Shown: in pieces, positions 1-7,072 of the stretch
How the letters are laid out: every line of letters begins with the position of its first letter
How positions within the stretch are numbered: the first letter of the stretch is position 1
Source of the DNA: UBA6220 sp937870835
Lineage (GTDB): Bacteria; Patescibacteriota; Minisyncoccia; Minisyncoccales; Minisyncoccaceae
Assembly (NCBI GenBank): GCA_035421265.1
Contig: DAOLWP010000002.1
Span: 1-38,931 of the forward strand
Reading direction: 5' to 3'
Length of the DNA: 38,931 nt
Program-made: the position numbers and the translations under genes
Notes under the pieces: generated by a model
Databases searched by the model: none
The model's input: only the letters and a program-made list of their open reading frames with translations
Told to the model about the DNA's origin: nothing

Positions 1-1
1 T

Positions 2-164
2 GTGATGTTTACGGGGTCAGACCCCAAGGGCATTGGGGGGTCTGACCCCTAAACATCACCCAGTATAAAGACCTAAACATCACCCAGGTATAAAGAGGCA
101 TAAAGACCTAAACATTATTTTTTCCTTTTTCAAAATGTTTAGGGGTCTGACCCCCAAACATCAT
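2..164. repeat. REP-like palindromic repeat cluster
   Basis: The patch is GC-richer than its surroundings and built from one recurring unit, TGATGTTT-x-GGGGTCAGACCCC-x-AAACATCA. Positions 2-25 and 37-59 form a long inverted repeat with a single-base bulge and an 11-nt loop. A second palindrome spans 135-161 (ATGTTT...AAACAT around GGGGTCTGACCCC). Between them, AAACATCACCCAG occurs at 51-63 and 75-87, and ATAAAGACCTAAACAT at 65-80 and 100-115. A last half-unit, AAACATCA, reaches into the neighbouring gene's stop codon at 173-175. The layout recalls REP/RAYT-type palindromes mobilised by Y1 (IS200-like) transposases; that link is inference, since no transposase gene is present. The hairpin at 135-161 could also terminate the gene to its right. 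Confidence 0.75.
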
Positions 165-172
165 TCTAAACA

Positions 173-1831
173 TCAGGATTTTAAAAGTTTTATCATATAG
201 CCATTTTTAAGCCGATAACCTAAGCGGCGATAATAATCTCTTACTCCTGCTCCAGAAATTATTGCGATTTTTTTGTAGCCAGCTTGTTTGGCTATTTTTT
301 CCGCCTTATAAATCAATTTTTTACCCAAACCTCTATGTTGGACTGGCGCATTTTTTTTATTAATTAAAGCTGTTGGACCATAAGTGTGGAGTTCTCTAAT
401 CAAAGCCGTCTTTTTTAATTCCGAGGGGAAAGAGTTAGTTGATGAATAAAATTTTAATATATTTTGAAAGGGAAGACGGAGGCGCAATAAACTATACAAA
501 TATTTTCTTTTTTTATCTTCAAAAGTTAAAAGTATTTCTTTTCCATTAGAGGCCTCGTAATCTTCTTGGAAGAGGTAAATATTTTTTAGGGAAATTTTTT
601 CATTTTCTTTTTTATTTTGAACTTCGCGGCAACGGATACATTGGCAATGCCAATTTTCTTTTTGCATCTCTTGTTCAAGCACTTGACGCAAATTAGAGAT
701 TTTAGTTCCTCCCTCTACGATTAAAGGCGAGGGGATGTCGCGGATAATTCGTTCAATTCTTACATAGCGAGGGGTAATTTTTTTAATAGCTTTTAAGGTG
801 TTAATTAAAACTTCTTTAGAACAAGGACTATATTTTCCTTGTTGGTATTTTTGATATAAAGCAGCTTGTTTTACTAAAGCGCAAGGATAAATTTTTAAGC
901 AGTCTGGCTTAAAGTCGGGATTATTAAATATTTCTTGGAACATCTGAATATCTTTTTCAGGACTAGAATCATAAAGATTAAGCATCATTTGATAAGAAAC
1001 CTTAAAACCAAAATTTTTTAAAATTTGAGTAGCTTGAATTATTTCTTTAACTCCATGCCCTCGTTGGTTTTGTTTTAAGATATTGTCATCAACAGCTTGG
1101 ACACCGAGTTCTATTTTAGTGGCTCCTAATTGGCGCATTCGTTCAGCTTCTTTAATATCAATATAATCTGGCCTTGTTTCAAAAGATAGGGCCACTATTC
1201 TGTGTTTAGCTTTTTCATTTTTCTTTTGCGCAATTTTTAATTTTTTCCATAAATTAGCTTCGCTTAATTTTTTATCATTTGAATTATTTTTATCTTGATT
1301 GCAAGCATCAAATATTTTTTTACAAAACCAAACTTGATATTTTTTAGGATACGCAGACCAAGTCGCGCCAATTATTCTTACTTCTATTTTATCAGTGGGA
1401 TGACCGCCTAAACTTAACATTTCTAAACGTTTTTGAATTTGTAAATATGGGTCAAAATTTAATTTTTTAGCTCTTTCAGCCGCTGGTTCGCCCGGTAAAT
1501 AGCTGCGCGGAAAATTAGGCGTGTTAGGGCAATATAAACAATTGCCCGGGCAAGGATATGGTTTAGTTAATACTGAAACATTTACTACACCGGACAAAGA
1601 ACGGACCGGCCGAGTTGTTAATAATTTTTCTAAGTTTTTATTAGGAGCAATACTTTTTTCTTTAACTAAATTGTGATATGCTTTTAAGAGAGCGATATTG
1701 GTTGAACAAGGAATTTTTTTTAATTTAGAAATTTTTCTTTTTACCATTGCTAAATCATCCGCGCTGTAAGCGTTTATATTAAGAAGTTCTTTGATGATTA
1801 ATTGATTGTTTTTTTCATTATCGTTTTTCAT
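173..1831 (-). CDS. elp3: Elp3-type radical SAM/GNAT tRNA uridine-34 modification enzyme
   Basis: This is a 552-aa protein with the Elp3 layout. A radical-SAM core carries a cysteine cluster, C94-x3-C98-x2-C101 (CPGNCLYC). It is followed by a TIM-barrel region with an 'ELGVQAVDDNIL' strand typical of the family and a C-terminal GNAT domain at roughly 470-552, with the acetyl-CoA loop QHRGLGKK and the YYRRLGY end. Elp3 makes carboxymethyl-uridine at the wobble position of some tRNAs from acetyl-CoA and SAM. Bacterial single-subunit Elp3 proteins act without the rest of Elongator. The ATG at 1829-1831 has no Shine-Dalgarno. The gene is divergent from the Trm9-like methyltransferase with 13 nt between start codons. 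Its TGA stop lies in the last copy of the palindromic repeat. Confidence 0.93.
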   Translation of the reverse strand: MKNDNEKNNQLIIKELLNINAYSADDLAMVKRKISKLKKIPCSTNIALLKAYHNLVKEKSIAPNKNLEKLLTTRPVRSLSGVVNVSVLTKPYPCPGNCLYCPNTPNFPRSYLPGEPAAERAKKLNFDPYLQIQKRLEMLSLGGHPTDKIEVRIIGATWSAYPKKYQVWFCKKIFDACNQDKNNSNDKKLSEANLWKKLKIAQKKNEKAKHRIVALSFETRPDYIDIKEAERMRQLGATKIELGVQAVDDNILKQNQRGHGVKEIIQATQILKNFGFKVSYQMMLNLYDSSPEKDIQMFQEIFNNPDFKPDCLKIYPCALVKQAALYQKYQQGKYSPCSKEVLINTLKAIKKITPRYVRIERIIRDIPSPLIVEGGTKISNLRQVLEQEMQKENWHCQCIRCREVQNKKENEKISLKNIYLFQEDYEASNGKEILLTFEDKKRKYLYSLLRLRLPFQNILKFYSSTNSFPSELKKTALIRELHTYGPTALINKKNAPVQHRGLGKKLIYKAEKIAKQAGYKKIAIISGAGVRDYYRRLGYRLKNGYMIKLLKS

Positions 1832-1844
1832 AAAAAAATAAAAA

Positions 1845-2540
1845 ATGGAACAAGAATTAGCTAAAATTATTTTAGAAAAAACTGCGGACGATTACAATCG
1901 GATAGCCGCAAAATATTCTCAAGTTCGGGAAAAAAACTGGAAAGAAATGAATTTTCTTTTTGAGAATTATCTTCAGCCCAAAGATCGGGTCTTGGATTTG
2001 GGTTGCGGAAATGGCCGATTTTACGAAAATTTTGTCTCTCAAGATGTTGAATATTGGGGCACTGATTTTTCTGAAGAAATTCTTAAAATTGCTCAAAAAA
2101 ATTATCCGCTGGGACGGTTTGATTTAGCAGACGCTTTAAATTTGCCTTATGAAACCGAGTTTTTTGATAAAGTTTATAGTTTGGCGGTTCTTCACCATAT
2201 TCCTTCTTTGGAATTTCGTTTAGAATTTTTAAAAGAAGCTAAACGGGTTTTAAGATTAGGCGGTCTTCTTATATTAACAGTTTGGGATTTAAAAGAAAAG
2301 AGGAAAAAACGAAAATTTAATTTTTTAACTTGGTATTGGGAATTAGGATTAGATAAAGGCGATATGTTTTTGCCATGGTATGGGGTTAACGATGCTTATT
2401 TTCATTGTTTTGACCTGAAAGAATTAGTTGAATTAGTGGAAATGGTTGGATTGAAAATAATTAGAAAGGGGGAAATAAGGGTGGGAGAAAGGCCTTATAA
2501 TAATTTTTATGTAGTTGCCCAAAAAATAGATATAGAATAA
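1845..2540 (+). CDS. Trm9/ALKBH8-like class I SAM methyltransferase
   Basis: This is a 231-aa Rossmann-fold methyltransferase. Motif I is VLDLGCGNG at residues 49-57, an acidic post-I strand (GTDFSEEIL) is at 72-80, and the motif II/III region runs from ALNLPY to AVLHHI near 97-119. Beyond generic methyltransferase motifs it has features I associate with the Trm9/ALKBH8 family: YNRIAAKYSQVREKNW near the N-terminus, RVLRLGG then VWDL near 146, YFHCFDLKEL near 185, and a final NNFYVVAQK. Trm9 methylates cm5U at tRNA position 34, the product of Elp3, giving mcm5U. The gene starts 13 nt from the Elp3 start on the opposite strand, which fits the same pathway. The methyltransferase call is sure; the Trm9 assignment is a sequence-feel inference. 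Confidence 0.8.
   Translation: MEQELAKIILEKTADDYNRIAAKYSQVREKNWKEMNFLFENYLQPKDRVLDLGCGNGRFYENFVSQDVEYWGTDFSEEILKIAQKNYPLGRFDLADALNLPYETEFFDKVYSLAVLHHIPSLEFRLEFLKEAKRVLRLGGLLILTVWDLKEKRKKRKFNFLTWYWELGLDKGDMFLPWYGVNDAYFHCFDLKELVELVEMVGLKIIRKGEIRVGERPYNNFYVVAQKIDIE
1869..1897 (-). promoter_or_regulatory. possible elp3 promoter inside the divergent gene
   Basis: On the minus strand TTGTAA (1892-1897) is followed after 17 nt by TAAAAT (1869-1874), about 37 nt upstream of the elp3 ATG. The 13-nt gap between the two divergent starts is too short for promoters, so at least one must lie in the facing coding region. AT-richness makes chance matches common. Confidence 0.3.
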
Positions 2541-2589
2541 TTTTATTAAAATAATTAAATAAATAATAAAATAAATTAACAAAAACAAA

Positions 2590-3207
2590 ATGGAACAAAA
2601 CTCTTTTAAAATAAAAAATAAAGCAAAATATAATTTTGTTGTTTCTGGATCGGCTGATATTAAAATTTGTTGCCCTGATATTATTGAATTAAGCGAAAGA
2701 GTGGGTGCGGAGATAGCAATAAACGGGCATACTCTTATTACTGGCGCGACTAGCGGAGTGCCATATTATTGCGCTTTAGGTTGTAAAAAGGCGGGAGGAT
2801 TTAATGTGGGTTTTTCGCCAGCTGAATCTGAACTTTCCCATATTAAAAGGTATCACTTGCCAGTTGAACCATTTGATGTGATGATATATACAGGGGGAGA
2901 TTACGTGGGTCGCGATGTAACAATGACTAAAGCAGCTGACGCAGTTATTATAATTTGCGGACGAATGGGCACATTACATGAGTTTGCTACTGCTGTAGAA
3001 ACTAAAAAACCAATCGGTGTTTTAGAAAGAACTAAAGGAGTGGCTGATGAAATTAGGAATTTGATTAAACAGATTTATAGCCGTGAAAAAGAAAAAATTA
3101 TATTTGAAACAGAGCCAGAAATTTTAGTAAAAAAATTAATAAAAATTGTTGCGCAAAAGAAAAATAAAAGCAAATTATATATTAAAAATAAAAAAATAAA
3201 AAAATAG
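2590..3207 (+). CDS. LOG/SLOG-like Rossmann nucleotide-binding protein
   Basis: This 205-aa protein has a Rossmann-like pattern of the LOG/SLOG superfamily. It has an early VVSGSA strand-turn (17-22), a glycine-rich TGATSGVPYYCALGCKKAGG-type segment near 51-70, then GRDVTMTKAADAVIIICG (107-124) and GRMGTLHEF (124-132). The last resembles the GGxGTxxE phosphoribohydrolase motif, with its first two glycines altered. LOG enzymes release ribose-5-phosphate from cytokinin-type nucleotides; other SLOG proteins bind nucleotide signals. With the altered motif, activity is not assured. The tail (about 188-205) is lysine-rich. It sits 49 nt after the methyltransferase and 8 nt before the next gene, so it is probably co-transcribed. 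Its substrate is unknown. Confidence 0.6.
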   Translation: MEQNSFKIKNKAKYNFVVSGSADIKICCPDIIELSERVGAEIAINGHTLITGATSGVPYYCALGCKKAGGFNVGFSPAESELSHIKRYHLPVEPFDVMIYTGGDYVGRDVTMTKAADAVIIICGRMGTLHEFATAVETKKPIGVLERTKGVADEIRNLIKQIYSREKEKIIFETEPEILVKKLIKIVAQKKNKSKLYIKNKKIKK

Positions 3208-3215
3208 TTAATTTT

Positions 3216-3680
3216 ATGAAAAAAATTTCTAAAATTAAGATTAAAAATAATTCTCAAAAAAAAATTGTTAAATCTAAAACTAAAATCAAGATTAAAACAA
3301 AAACCAAAGCGAAAACCAAAACCAAAACCAAAACGACAAAAAGTAACATTACTCTTAAAGCAATAAAGAAAACTAAGTCAAACAAAAAGAATTTAAAAAT
3401 TATTAAATTAAAATCTAAAAATAATCAAGAAAAAAGAGTTGGTTTAGTTACTCATTATTTTAATAAAATTAAAGTTATGGCAGTAAAACTGCAAGGACCT
3501 TTATCAATTGGAGACACTATTCGAATTAAGGGCGGTCAAGGAACCAATTTTAAACAGAAAGTTTCTTCTTTAGAACTAAACAATGAAAAAATTAAGCAAG
3601 GTAAAAAAGGGCAAACAGTGGGAATTAAAACAAAAGAAAAAGTTAGAGAGGGCTACATAGTTTATAAAATAATACAGTAA
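3216..3680 (+). CDS. lysine-rich protein with EF-Tu domain 2-like beta-barrel
   Basis: This 154-aa protein has two parts. Residues 1 to about 73 are almost all K, T, I and N, with a run of KTKTK-type dipeptides near 20-40: strongly basic and probably disordered. Residues from about 74 on (RVGLVTHYFNKIKVMAVKL, then LSIGDTIRIKG, ending VREGYIVYKI) match the pattern of the translation-factor beta-barrel (EF-Tu domain 2-like), including the 'GDxIRIKG' turn. Small stand-alone versions of this barrel occur in bacteria; their role is unclear. A basic tail joined to a translation-factor barrel suggests RNA or ribosome binding (inference). The gene lies 3 nt before the endonuclease gene that follows. 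Confidence 0.6.
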   Translation: MKKISKIKIKNNSQKKIVKSKTKIKIKTKTKAKTKTKTKTTKSNITLKAIKKTKSNKKNLKIIKLKSKNNQEKRVGLVTHYFNKIKVMAVKLQGPLSIGDTIRIKGGQGTNFKQKVSSLELNNEKIKQGKKGQTVGIKTKEKVREGYIVYKIIQ

Positions 3681-3683
3681 GCT

Positions 3684-4928
3684 ATGAAATTTATCGCTGA
3701 TTTTCATCTGCATTCTAAATATTCTCGAGCAACCGGCAAAAATACTGATTTAGAGAATATAGATAAATGGGCCAAAACAAAAGGAATTCAAGTAATTACT
3801 TGTGGAGATTTTACTCACCCTATTTGGTTTAAAAATTTAGAAGAAAAATTAGAATTAGCTGAACCAGGACTTTTTAAATTAAAAGGATCTAAGACCGGAG
3901 TGCGTTTTATTTTAACCACTGAAATAAGCTGTATTTATAGCAAGAAAGGTAAAATAAGAAAAATTCATATACTTGTTTTTGCTCCTTCTCTAAAAATCGT
4001 GGAAAAATTAAATCAACGCTTGGCGGCTATTGGCAATATTTCTTCTGATGGTCGGCCAATTTTAGGCATAGATGCTATAGAATTGTTAAAAATAGTTTTA
4101 GATGTTTCTCCGGATTGTTTATTTGTACCAGCGCATTGTTTAACGCCGTGGTTTAGTATTTTTGGTTCAAAATCTGGGTTTGATTCTATTAAAGAATGTT
4201 TTGAAGATTATTCTCAATATATTTATGCTATTGAAAGCGGATTATCGGCTGACCCTGCTATGATTTGGCGAATACCTGATGGTCGGCGAGTGACTATTAT
4301 TAGCAATAGCGATGCTCATAGTGTAGAAAAAATAGGTCGGGAAGCTAATATTTTTAATACAGAAATAAATTATTTTTCTATTATAAACGCCATTAAAACA
4401 AAAAACCCAAAAGAATTTTTAAGCACCATTGAATTTTATCCTCAAGAAGGCAAATATTATAATGATGGCGATAGATTATGCAATATCTCTTTAAACCCAA
4501 AAGAATCTTTAGAATATGGCGAACTTTGTCCTTCTTGCGGGAAAAAATTGGTTATTGGTGTTTTAAACAGAGTTCAAAAATTAGCTGATAAAGAAGAAGG
4601 ATTTAAACCTGACAATATTACTCCTTTTCAAAATATTGTTCCCCTAAAAGAGATTATTGCTGAAGCGTATGGAGTAGGGGTAATTTCTAAAAAAGTTCAA
4701 AATGAATATGAAAAAATTACAGCCAATTTTCCAGAATTTGAAGTTTTATTAAATGTTTCTTTAGACGATTTGAAAAATATTGCCGATAAACAAGTTATAG
4801 AAGGAATAAAGCGGGTTAGAAATGGAGAAGTAAAAATTCAACCTGGTTTTGATGGGGTTTTTGGAAAAGTAAAAATATTTTCCGATATTGAAAAACAAGA
4901 ATCAATTCGTCAAGGCCGACTTTTATAA
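3684..4928 (+). CDS. endonuclease Q-like PHP-domain protein
   Basis: This is a 414-aa PHP-type metallohydrolase that fits the EndoQ family. Metal ligands can be read: H8 and H10 (DFHLHS), D42 and H45 (GDFTHP), E80, H95 (IHILVFA), H151 (PAHCLTPWF), D210 and H212 (SDAHS). A zinc-finger region follows, with C266, C282 and C285 (LCPSCGKKLVIGV), then a C-terminal helical part with LKNIADKQVIEGI. EndoQ proteins of archaea and some bacteria nick DNA 5' of deaminated bases (uracil, hypoxanthine, xanthine) and abasic sites. A DNA-repair role is therefore likely by family. It starts 3 nt after the preceding gene and is followed 24 nt later by the slipin gene. Confidence 0.85.
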   Translation: MKFIADFHLHSKYSRATGKNTDLENIDKWAKTKGIQVITCGDFTHPIWFKNLEEKLELAEPGLFKLKGSKTGVRFILTTEISCIYSKKGKIRKIHILVFAPSLKIVEKLNQRLAAIGNISSDGRPILGIDAIELLKIVLDVSPDCLFVPAHCLTPWFSIFGSKSGFDSIKECFEDYSQYIYAIESGLSADPAMIWRIPDGRRVTIISNSDAHSVEKIGREANIFNTEINYFSIINAIKTKNPKEFLSTIEFYPQEGKYYNDGDRLCNISLNPKESLEYGELCPSCGKKLVIGVLNRVQKLADKEEGFKPDNITPFQNIVPLKEIIAEAYGVGVISKKVQNEYEKITANFPEFEVLLNVSLDDLKNIADKQVIEGIKRVRNGEVKIQPGFDGVFGKVKIFSDIEKQESIRQGRLL

Positions 4929-4952
4929 AAATAATAAATTAAAAATAAAAAT

Positions 4953-5702
4953 ATGATTATTCAAACTATTATTACTATAATTGTGCTCGTAATTTTAGCT
5001 TCTATAAAACAAGTTAATCAATATGAAAATGGACTTAAATTTACTTTAGGAAAATTTTCTGGCATTATGAAGCCGGGTTGGAATTTAGTATTTCCAATTT
5101 TTCAATCGTATAACAAAGTAGATATGCGAGTTAAAGCTGTGGATGTTCCAGACCAAGAAGCCATTACGCGGGATAATATTTCGGTTCGTGTTAATGCTGT
5201 TATTTATTATCAAATTAGCTCAGCCGAGCAAGCAATTTTAAAGGTAGAAAATTTTTATTATGCTATTTCTCAATTAGCCCAGACCACTATGAGGAATGCA
5301 ATTGGGCAGGTTGAATTAGATGAGCTTTTGTCTCAACGCAGTAAAGTTTCGGAAAGTATAAAAAATATTATTGATGAAACAGCTAAAAACTGGGGCATTA
5401 ATGTTTCCAATGTAGAATTAAAAGATATTACATTACCAGAAGAAATGAAAAGAGTGATTGGGCGCCAAGCTGAAGCAGAACGAGAAAAAAGAGCTGTTAT
5501 TATTAAGGCCGAAGGAGAAGTTGTGGCGGCTAATAATATGGCTAAAGCAGCTGAAACTCTTGCTCAAGCCGAAGGAGCATTACATTTAAGGACTTTACAA
5601 ACTATTACAGATGTAAGTTCTGATGAATCAAATACATTAATTTTTGCCGTACCCTTAGAAGTTTTGAGGGCTTTTGAAAAAATTAATAAAAAATCAGAAT
5701 AA
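4953..5702 (+). CDS. SPFH/band 7 slipin (stomatin-like) protein
   Basis: This is a 249-aa stomatin-type protein. A hydrophobic N-terminal anchor (residues 2-18, IIQTIITIIVLVILASI) is followed directly by the SPFH domain: VNQYENGLKFTLGKF, then PGWNLVFPIF, VDMRVKAVDVPDQEAITRDN near 57-76, and the RQAEAEREKRAVIIKAEGE helix near 172-190. Slipins oligomerise on the membrane and often work with a membrane NfeD-type protease or partner; no NfeD gene lies next to it. It is the last gene of the + strand run that ends at the terminator starting at 5722. Confidence 0.92.
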   Translation: MIIQTIITIIVLVILASIKQVNQYENGLKFTLGKFSGIMKPGWNLVFPIFQSYNKVDMRVKAVDVPDQEAITRDNISVRVNAVIYYQISSAEQAILKVENFYYAISQLAQTTMRNAIGQVELDELLSQRSKVSESIKNIIDETAKNWGINVSNVELKDITLPEEMKRVIGRQAEAEREKRAVIIKAEGEVVAANNMAKAAETLAQAEGALHLRTLQTITDVSSDESNTLIFAVPLEVLRAFEKINKKSE

Positions 5703-5721
5703 TTAAATTTTGTAAATTTAT

Positions 5722-5754
5722 AAAAGCTTCAGCTAGTAACTAGCTGAAGCTTTT
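5722..5754. terminator. bidirectional intrinsic terminator
   Basis: A perfect 15-bp stem (AAAAGCTTCAGCTAG / CTAGCTGAAGCTTTT) with a 3-nt TAA loop lies between the convergent slipin and mltG genes. The A- and T-runs at the stem ends give U-tracts in both directions, so it can stop transcription from both sides. The left-going gene's stop codon (5753-5755) touches it. Confidence 0.9.
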
Positions 5755-6799
5755 AATTTAGATATTTATTTTTAGCAATAACATGCTCTGTAAAATTTTT
5801 ACTATATACAGTTTCTCCGCTTGGTTTAGAAAGATAATACCAGTAATCGCTTGGAGCAGGATAAATTGCCGCTATTAAACTATCTAATCCGGGATTGGAA
5901 ATCGGTCCAATTGGCAACCCTTTATATTTGTAAGTATTATAAGGAGAATCTATTTCAGTAAATTTTGTATAAATATTATCGGGGTTTTGAATTTGCAAAG
6001 CATATAAAATTGTGGCATCAGCTTGTAATGGTTGACCATTTCTAAGTCTTTTCCAAAGAATTCCTGCAACAATTTTTTTATCGTCTAATGTTTTAACTTC
6101 TTTTTCTAATATAGAGGCCATAGTAACAATTTCGTAAATACTTTTATTTTGTTTTTTTATATCCTCTCTCATTTGCGGAGTAAGTTTATTGTCAAAATTA
6201 ATTAACATTTGGGTAACAATATTTTCTAACGAAGCATCAATAGAAACATAATATGTATCTGGAAAAAGAAATCCTTCTAAACTTGCTTGCGCTGGGCAGT
6301 CTTCTAAAAATTTAAACTGGGGAACCAAAGTATTATGAAAAGCAGCGTTTTTATTTTGAGCTTCTGCCGGCTTGCCGGTAATATTATAAAAATCTTGAAT
6401 AGTGCCAAAATTTTGAGATTGTAGATAAGCGCCTATTTTTGCTAAATCCCATCCTTCTACAATGGTTAGCTTAAGTTGGGCAGTTTTTCCGTTAGTTAAT
6501 ATCTCTGCAATTTGACGGCCAGTCATATTAGAGCTAATTTCATAAGCTCCAGCTTTTATATTTTTTAAATTTCCTGACGCGAAAAGGTAGGCTAGTAAGG
6601 GATAAGGATCGCTCAAAATGTTTTGACGAGCTAAATCAAAAGCCACCTCTTTGGCTGATGAAGATGGCTTAACCCTATAAATAATATCAATTTGTTTCAG
6701 ATTAGAATGATTATAAATGCCGTCGTAAAAATAATAAGCTGTAGAAAAAATAGTAAGGGCGATAAGAATTATAATAATATTTCTAAGTAAATGTGTCAT
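5753..6799 (-). CDS. mltG: endolytic murein transglycosylase MltG (YceG-like)
   Basis: This is a 348-aa inner-membrane enzyme that cleaves nascent peptidoglycan strands. Residues 6-25 form the single membrane anchor. A LysM-like region follows (KLTIVEGWDLAKIGAYL near 110-126), then the catalytic domain with ASILEKE, where E232 is the expected catalytic glutamate. The family signatures ADATILYALQ and KGLPIGPISNPGLDSLIAAI complete it, with near-usual length. It is a single-gene unit facing away from the structured RNA/greA region. A good promoter ends only about 9 nt before the ATG, so its mRNA may be leaderless. Confidence 0.95.
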   Translation of the reverse strand: MTHLLRNIIIILIALTIFSTAYYFYDGIYNHSNLKQIDIIYRVKPSSSAKEVAFDLARQNILSDPYPLLAYLFASGNLKNIKAGAYEISSNMTGRQIAEILTNGKTAQLKLTIVEGWDLAKIGAYLQSQNFGTIQDFYNITGKPAEAQNKNAAFHNTLVPQFKFLEDCPAQASLEGFLFPDTYYVSIDASLENIVTQMLINFDNKLTPQMREDIKKQNKSIYEIVTMASILEKEVKTLDDKKIVAGILWKRLRNGQPLQADATILYALQIQNPDNIYTKFTEIDSPYNTYKYKGLPIGPISNPGLDSLIAAIYPAPSDYWYYLSKPSGETVYSKNFTEHVIAKNKYLN

Positions 6800-6808
6800 T
6801 GCTTTTAT

Positions 6809-6837
6809 ATTGTAAATAAAAAATGTCTTTTAGTCAA
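6809..6837 (-). promoter_or_regulatory. mltG promoter
   Basis: On the minus strand TTGACT (6832-6837), a 17-nt spacer and TACAAT (6809-6814) form a near-consensus sigma-70-type promoter. With a start about 7 nt downstream, near 6802, the transcript would have only about 3 nt before the mltG ATG at 6799. Its -35 box is one base from the -35 box of the opposite promoter. Confidence 0.7.
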
Positions 6838-6838
6838 T

Positions 6839-6868
6839 TTGACAAATTTAAGCAAGAGAGTATATTAT
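6839..6868 (+). promoter_or_regulatory. promoter of the structured RNA/greA unit
   Basis: A perfect -35 hexamer TTGACA (6839-6844) is followed by TATATT (6861-6866, 16-nt spacer) or TATTAT (6863-6868, 18-nt spacer). Transcription would begin near 6873-6876, just before the structured RNA. It is back-to-back with the mltG promoter: AGTCAA-T-TTGACA. Confidence 0.65.
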
Positions 6869-6884
6869 AGATAAATAAAAAATT

Positions 6885-6977
6885 ATGAACACCCCTTTAA
6901 AAATAAAAGCTTATCAAACAAATTGGGAGACTAAATTGATTACTTTAGTCGTTTTAAGCTTTTTGGCAAAGACATAG
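6885..6977 (+). CDS. possible 30-aa small peptide (uncertain)
   Basis: ATG at 6885 opens a 31-codon frame ending in TAG at 6975-6977. It encodes a basic start (MNTPLKIKAYQTNWETK) and a short hydrophobic end (LITLVVLSFLAKT). It lies right behind a strong promoter and almost exactly fills the structured RNA candidate, so it may be an accident of that RNA or a leader peptide. There is no Shine-Dalgarno, but neighbouring genes lack one too. I do not recognise it. Confidence 0.2.
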   Translation: MNTPLKIKAYQTNWETKLITLVVLSFLAKT

Positions 6978-6987
6978 AGGGTGTTTA
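6886..6987 (+). ncRNA. candidate structured RNA upstream of greA
   Basis: Three nested inverted repeats line up on one axis. The outer one is AACACCC (6888-6894) with GGGTGTT (6979-6985), extendable by 2 bp. The middle one is AAAAGCTTA (6905-6913) with TAAGCTTTT (6955-6963), plus AAAC/GTTT after a 2-nt bulge. The inner one is GACTAAA (6929-6935) with TTTAGTC (6944-6950) and an 8-nt loop. A strong promoter lies just upstream and a terminator-like hairpin just downstream, so a transcript of about 165 nt is expected. I cannot match it to tmRNA, SRP RNA, RNase P or a riboswitch I know. It could be a free small RNA, a greA leader or a 6S-like RNA. The same DNA encodes a 30-residue reading frame. 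Confidence 0.45.
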
Positions 6988-7013
6988 ATTAAATAATAAT
7001 TATAGTTTAATAT

Positions 7014-7037
7014 AAACCCCTCTAAAAGAGAGGGTTT
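7014..7037 (+). terminator. terminator-like hairpin in the greA leader
   Basis: CCCTCT (7018-7023), loop AAAAG and AGAGGG (7029-7034) pair. A further AAA/TTT flank pairs across a one-base bulge, followed by TTTCTTAATTT. It ends the structured-RNA transcript 36 nt before the greA ATG. No second promoter is evident after it, so greA would depend on read-through. Confidence 0.5.
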
Positions 7038-7072
7038 CTTAATTTAATAATAAAAAATAAAATTCAAGACTT

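Noticed and set aside
1..172. CRISPR array
   Set aside because: The repeats are palindromic and overlapping, with irregular spacing and no unique spacers of constant length; no cas genes.
3216..3440. Simple-sequence artefact or frameshifted region in the lysine-rich protein
   Set aside because: The K/T-rich stretch runs in frame into a well-formed beta-barrel domain, so the open frame is real.
6886..6987. Integron attC site
   Set aside because: The ends do not match RYYYAAC/GTTRRRY and no integrase or cassette array is present.
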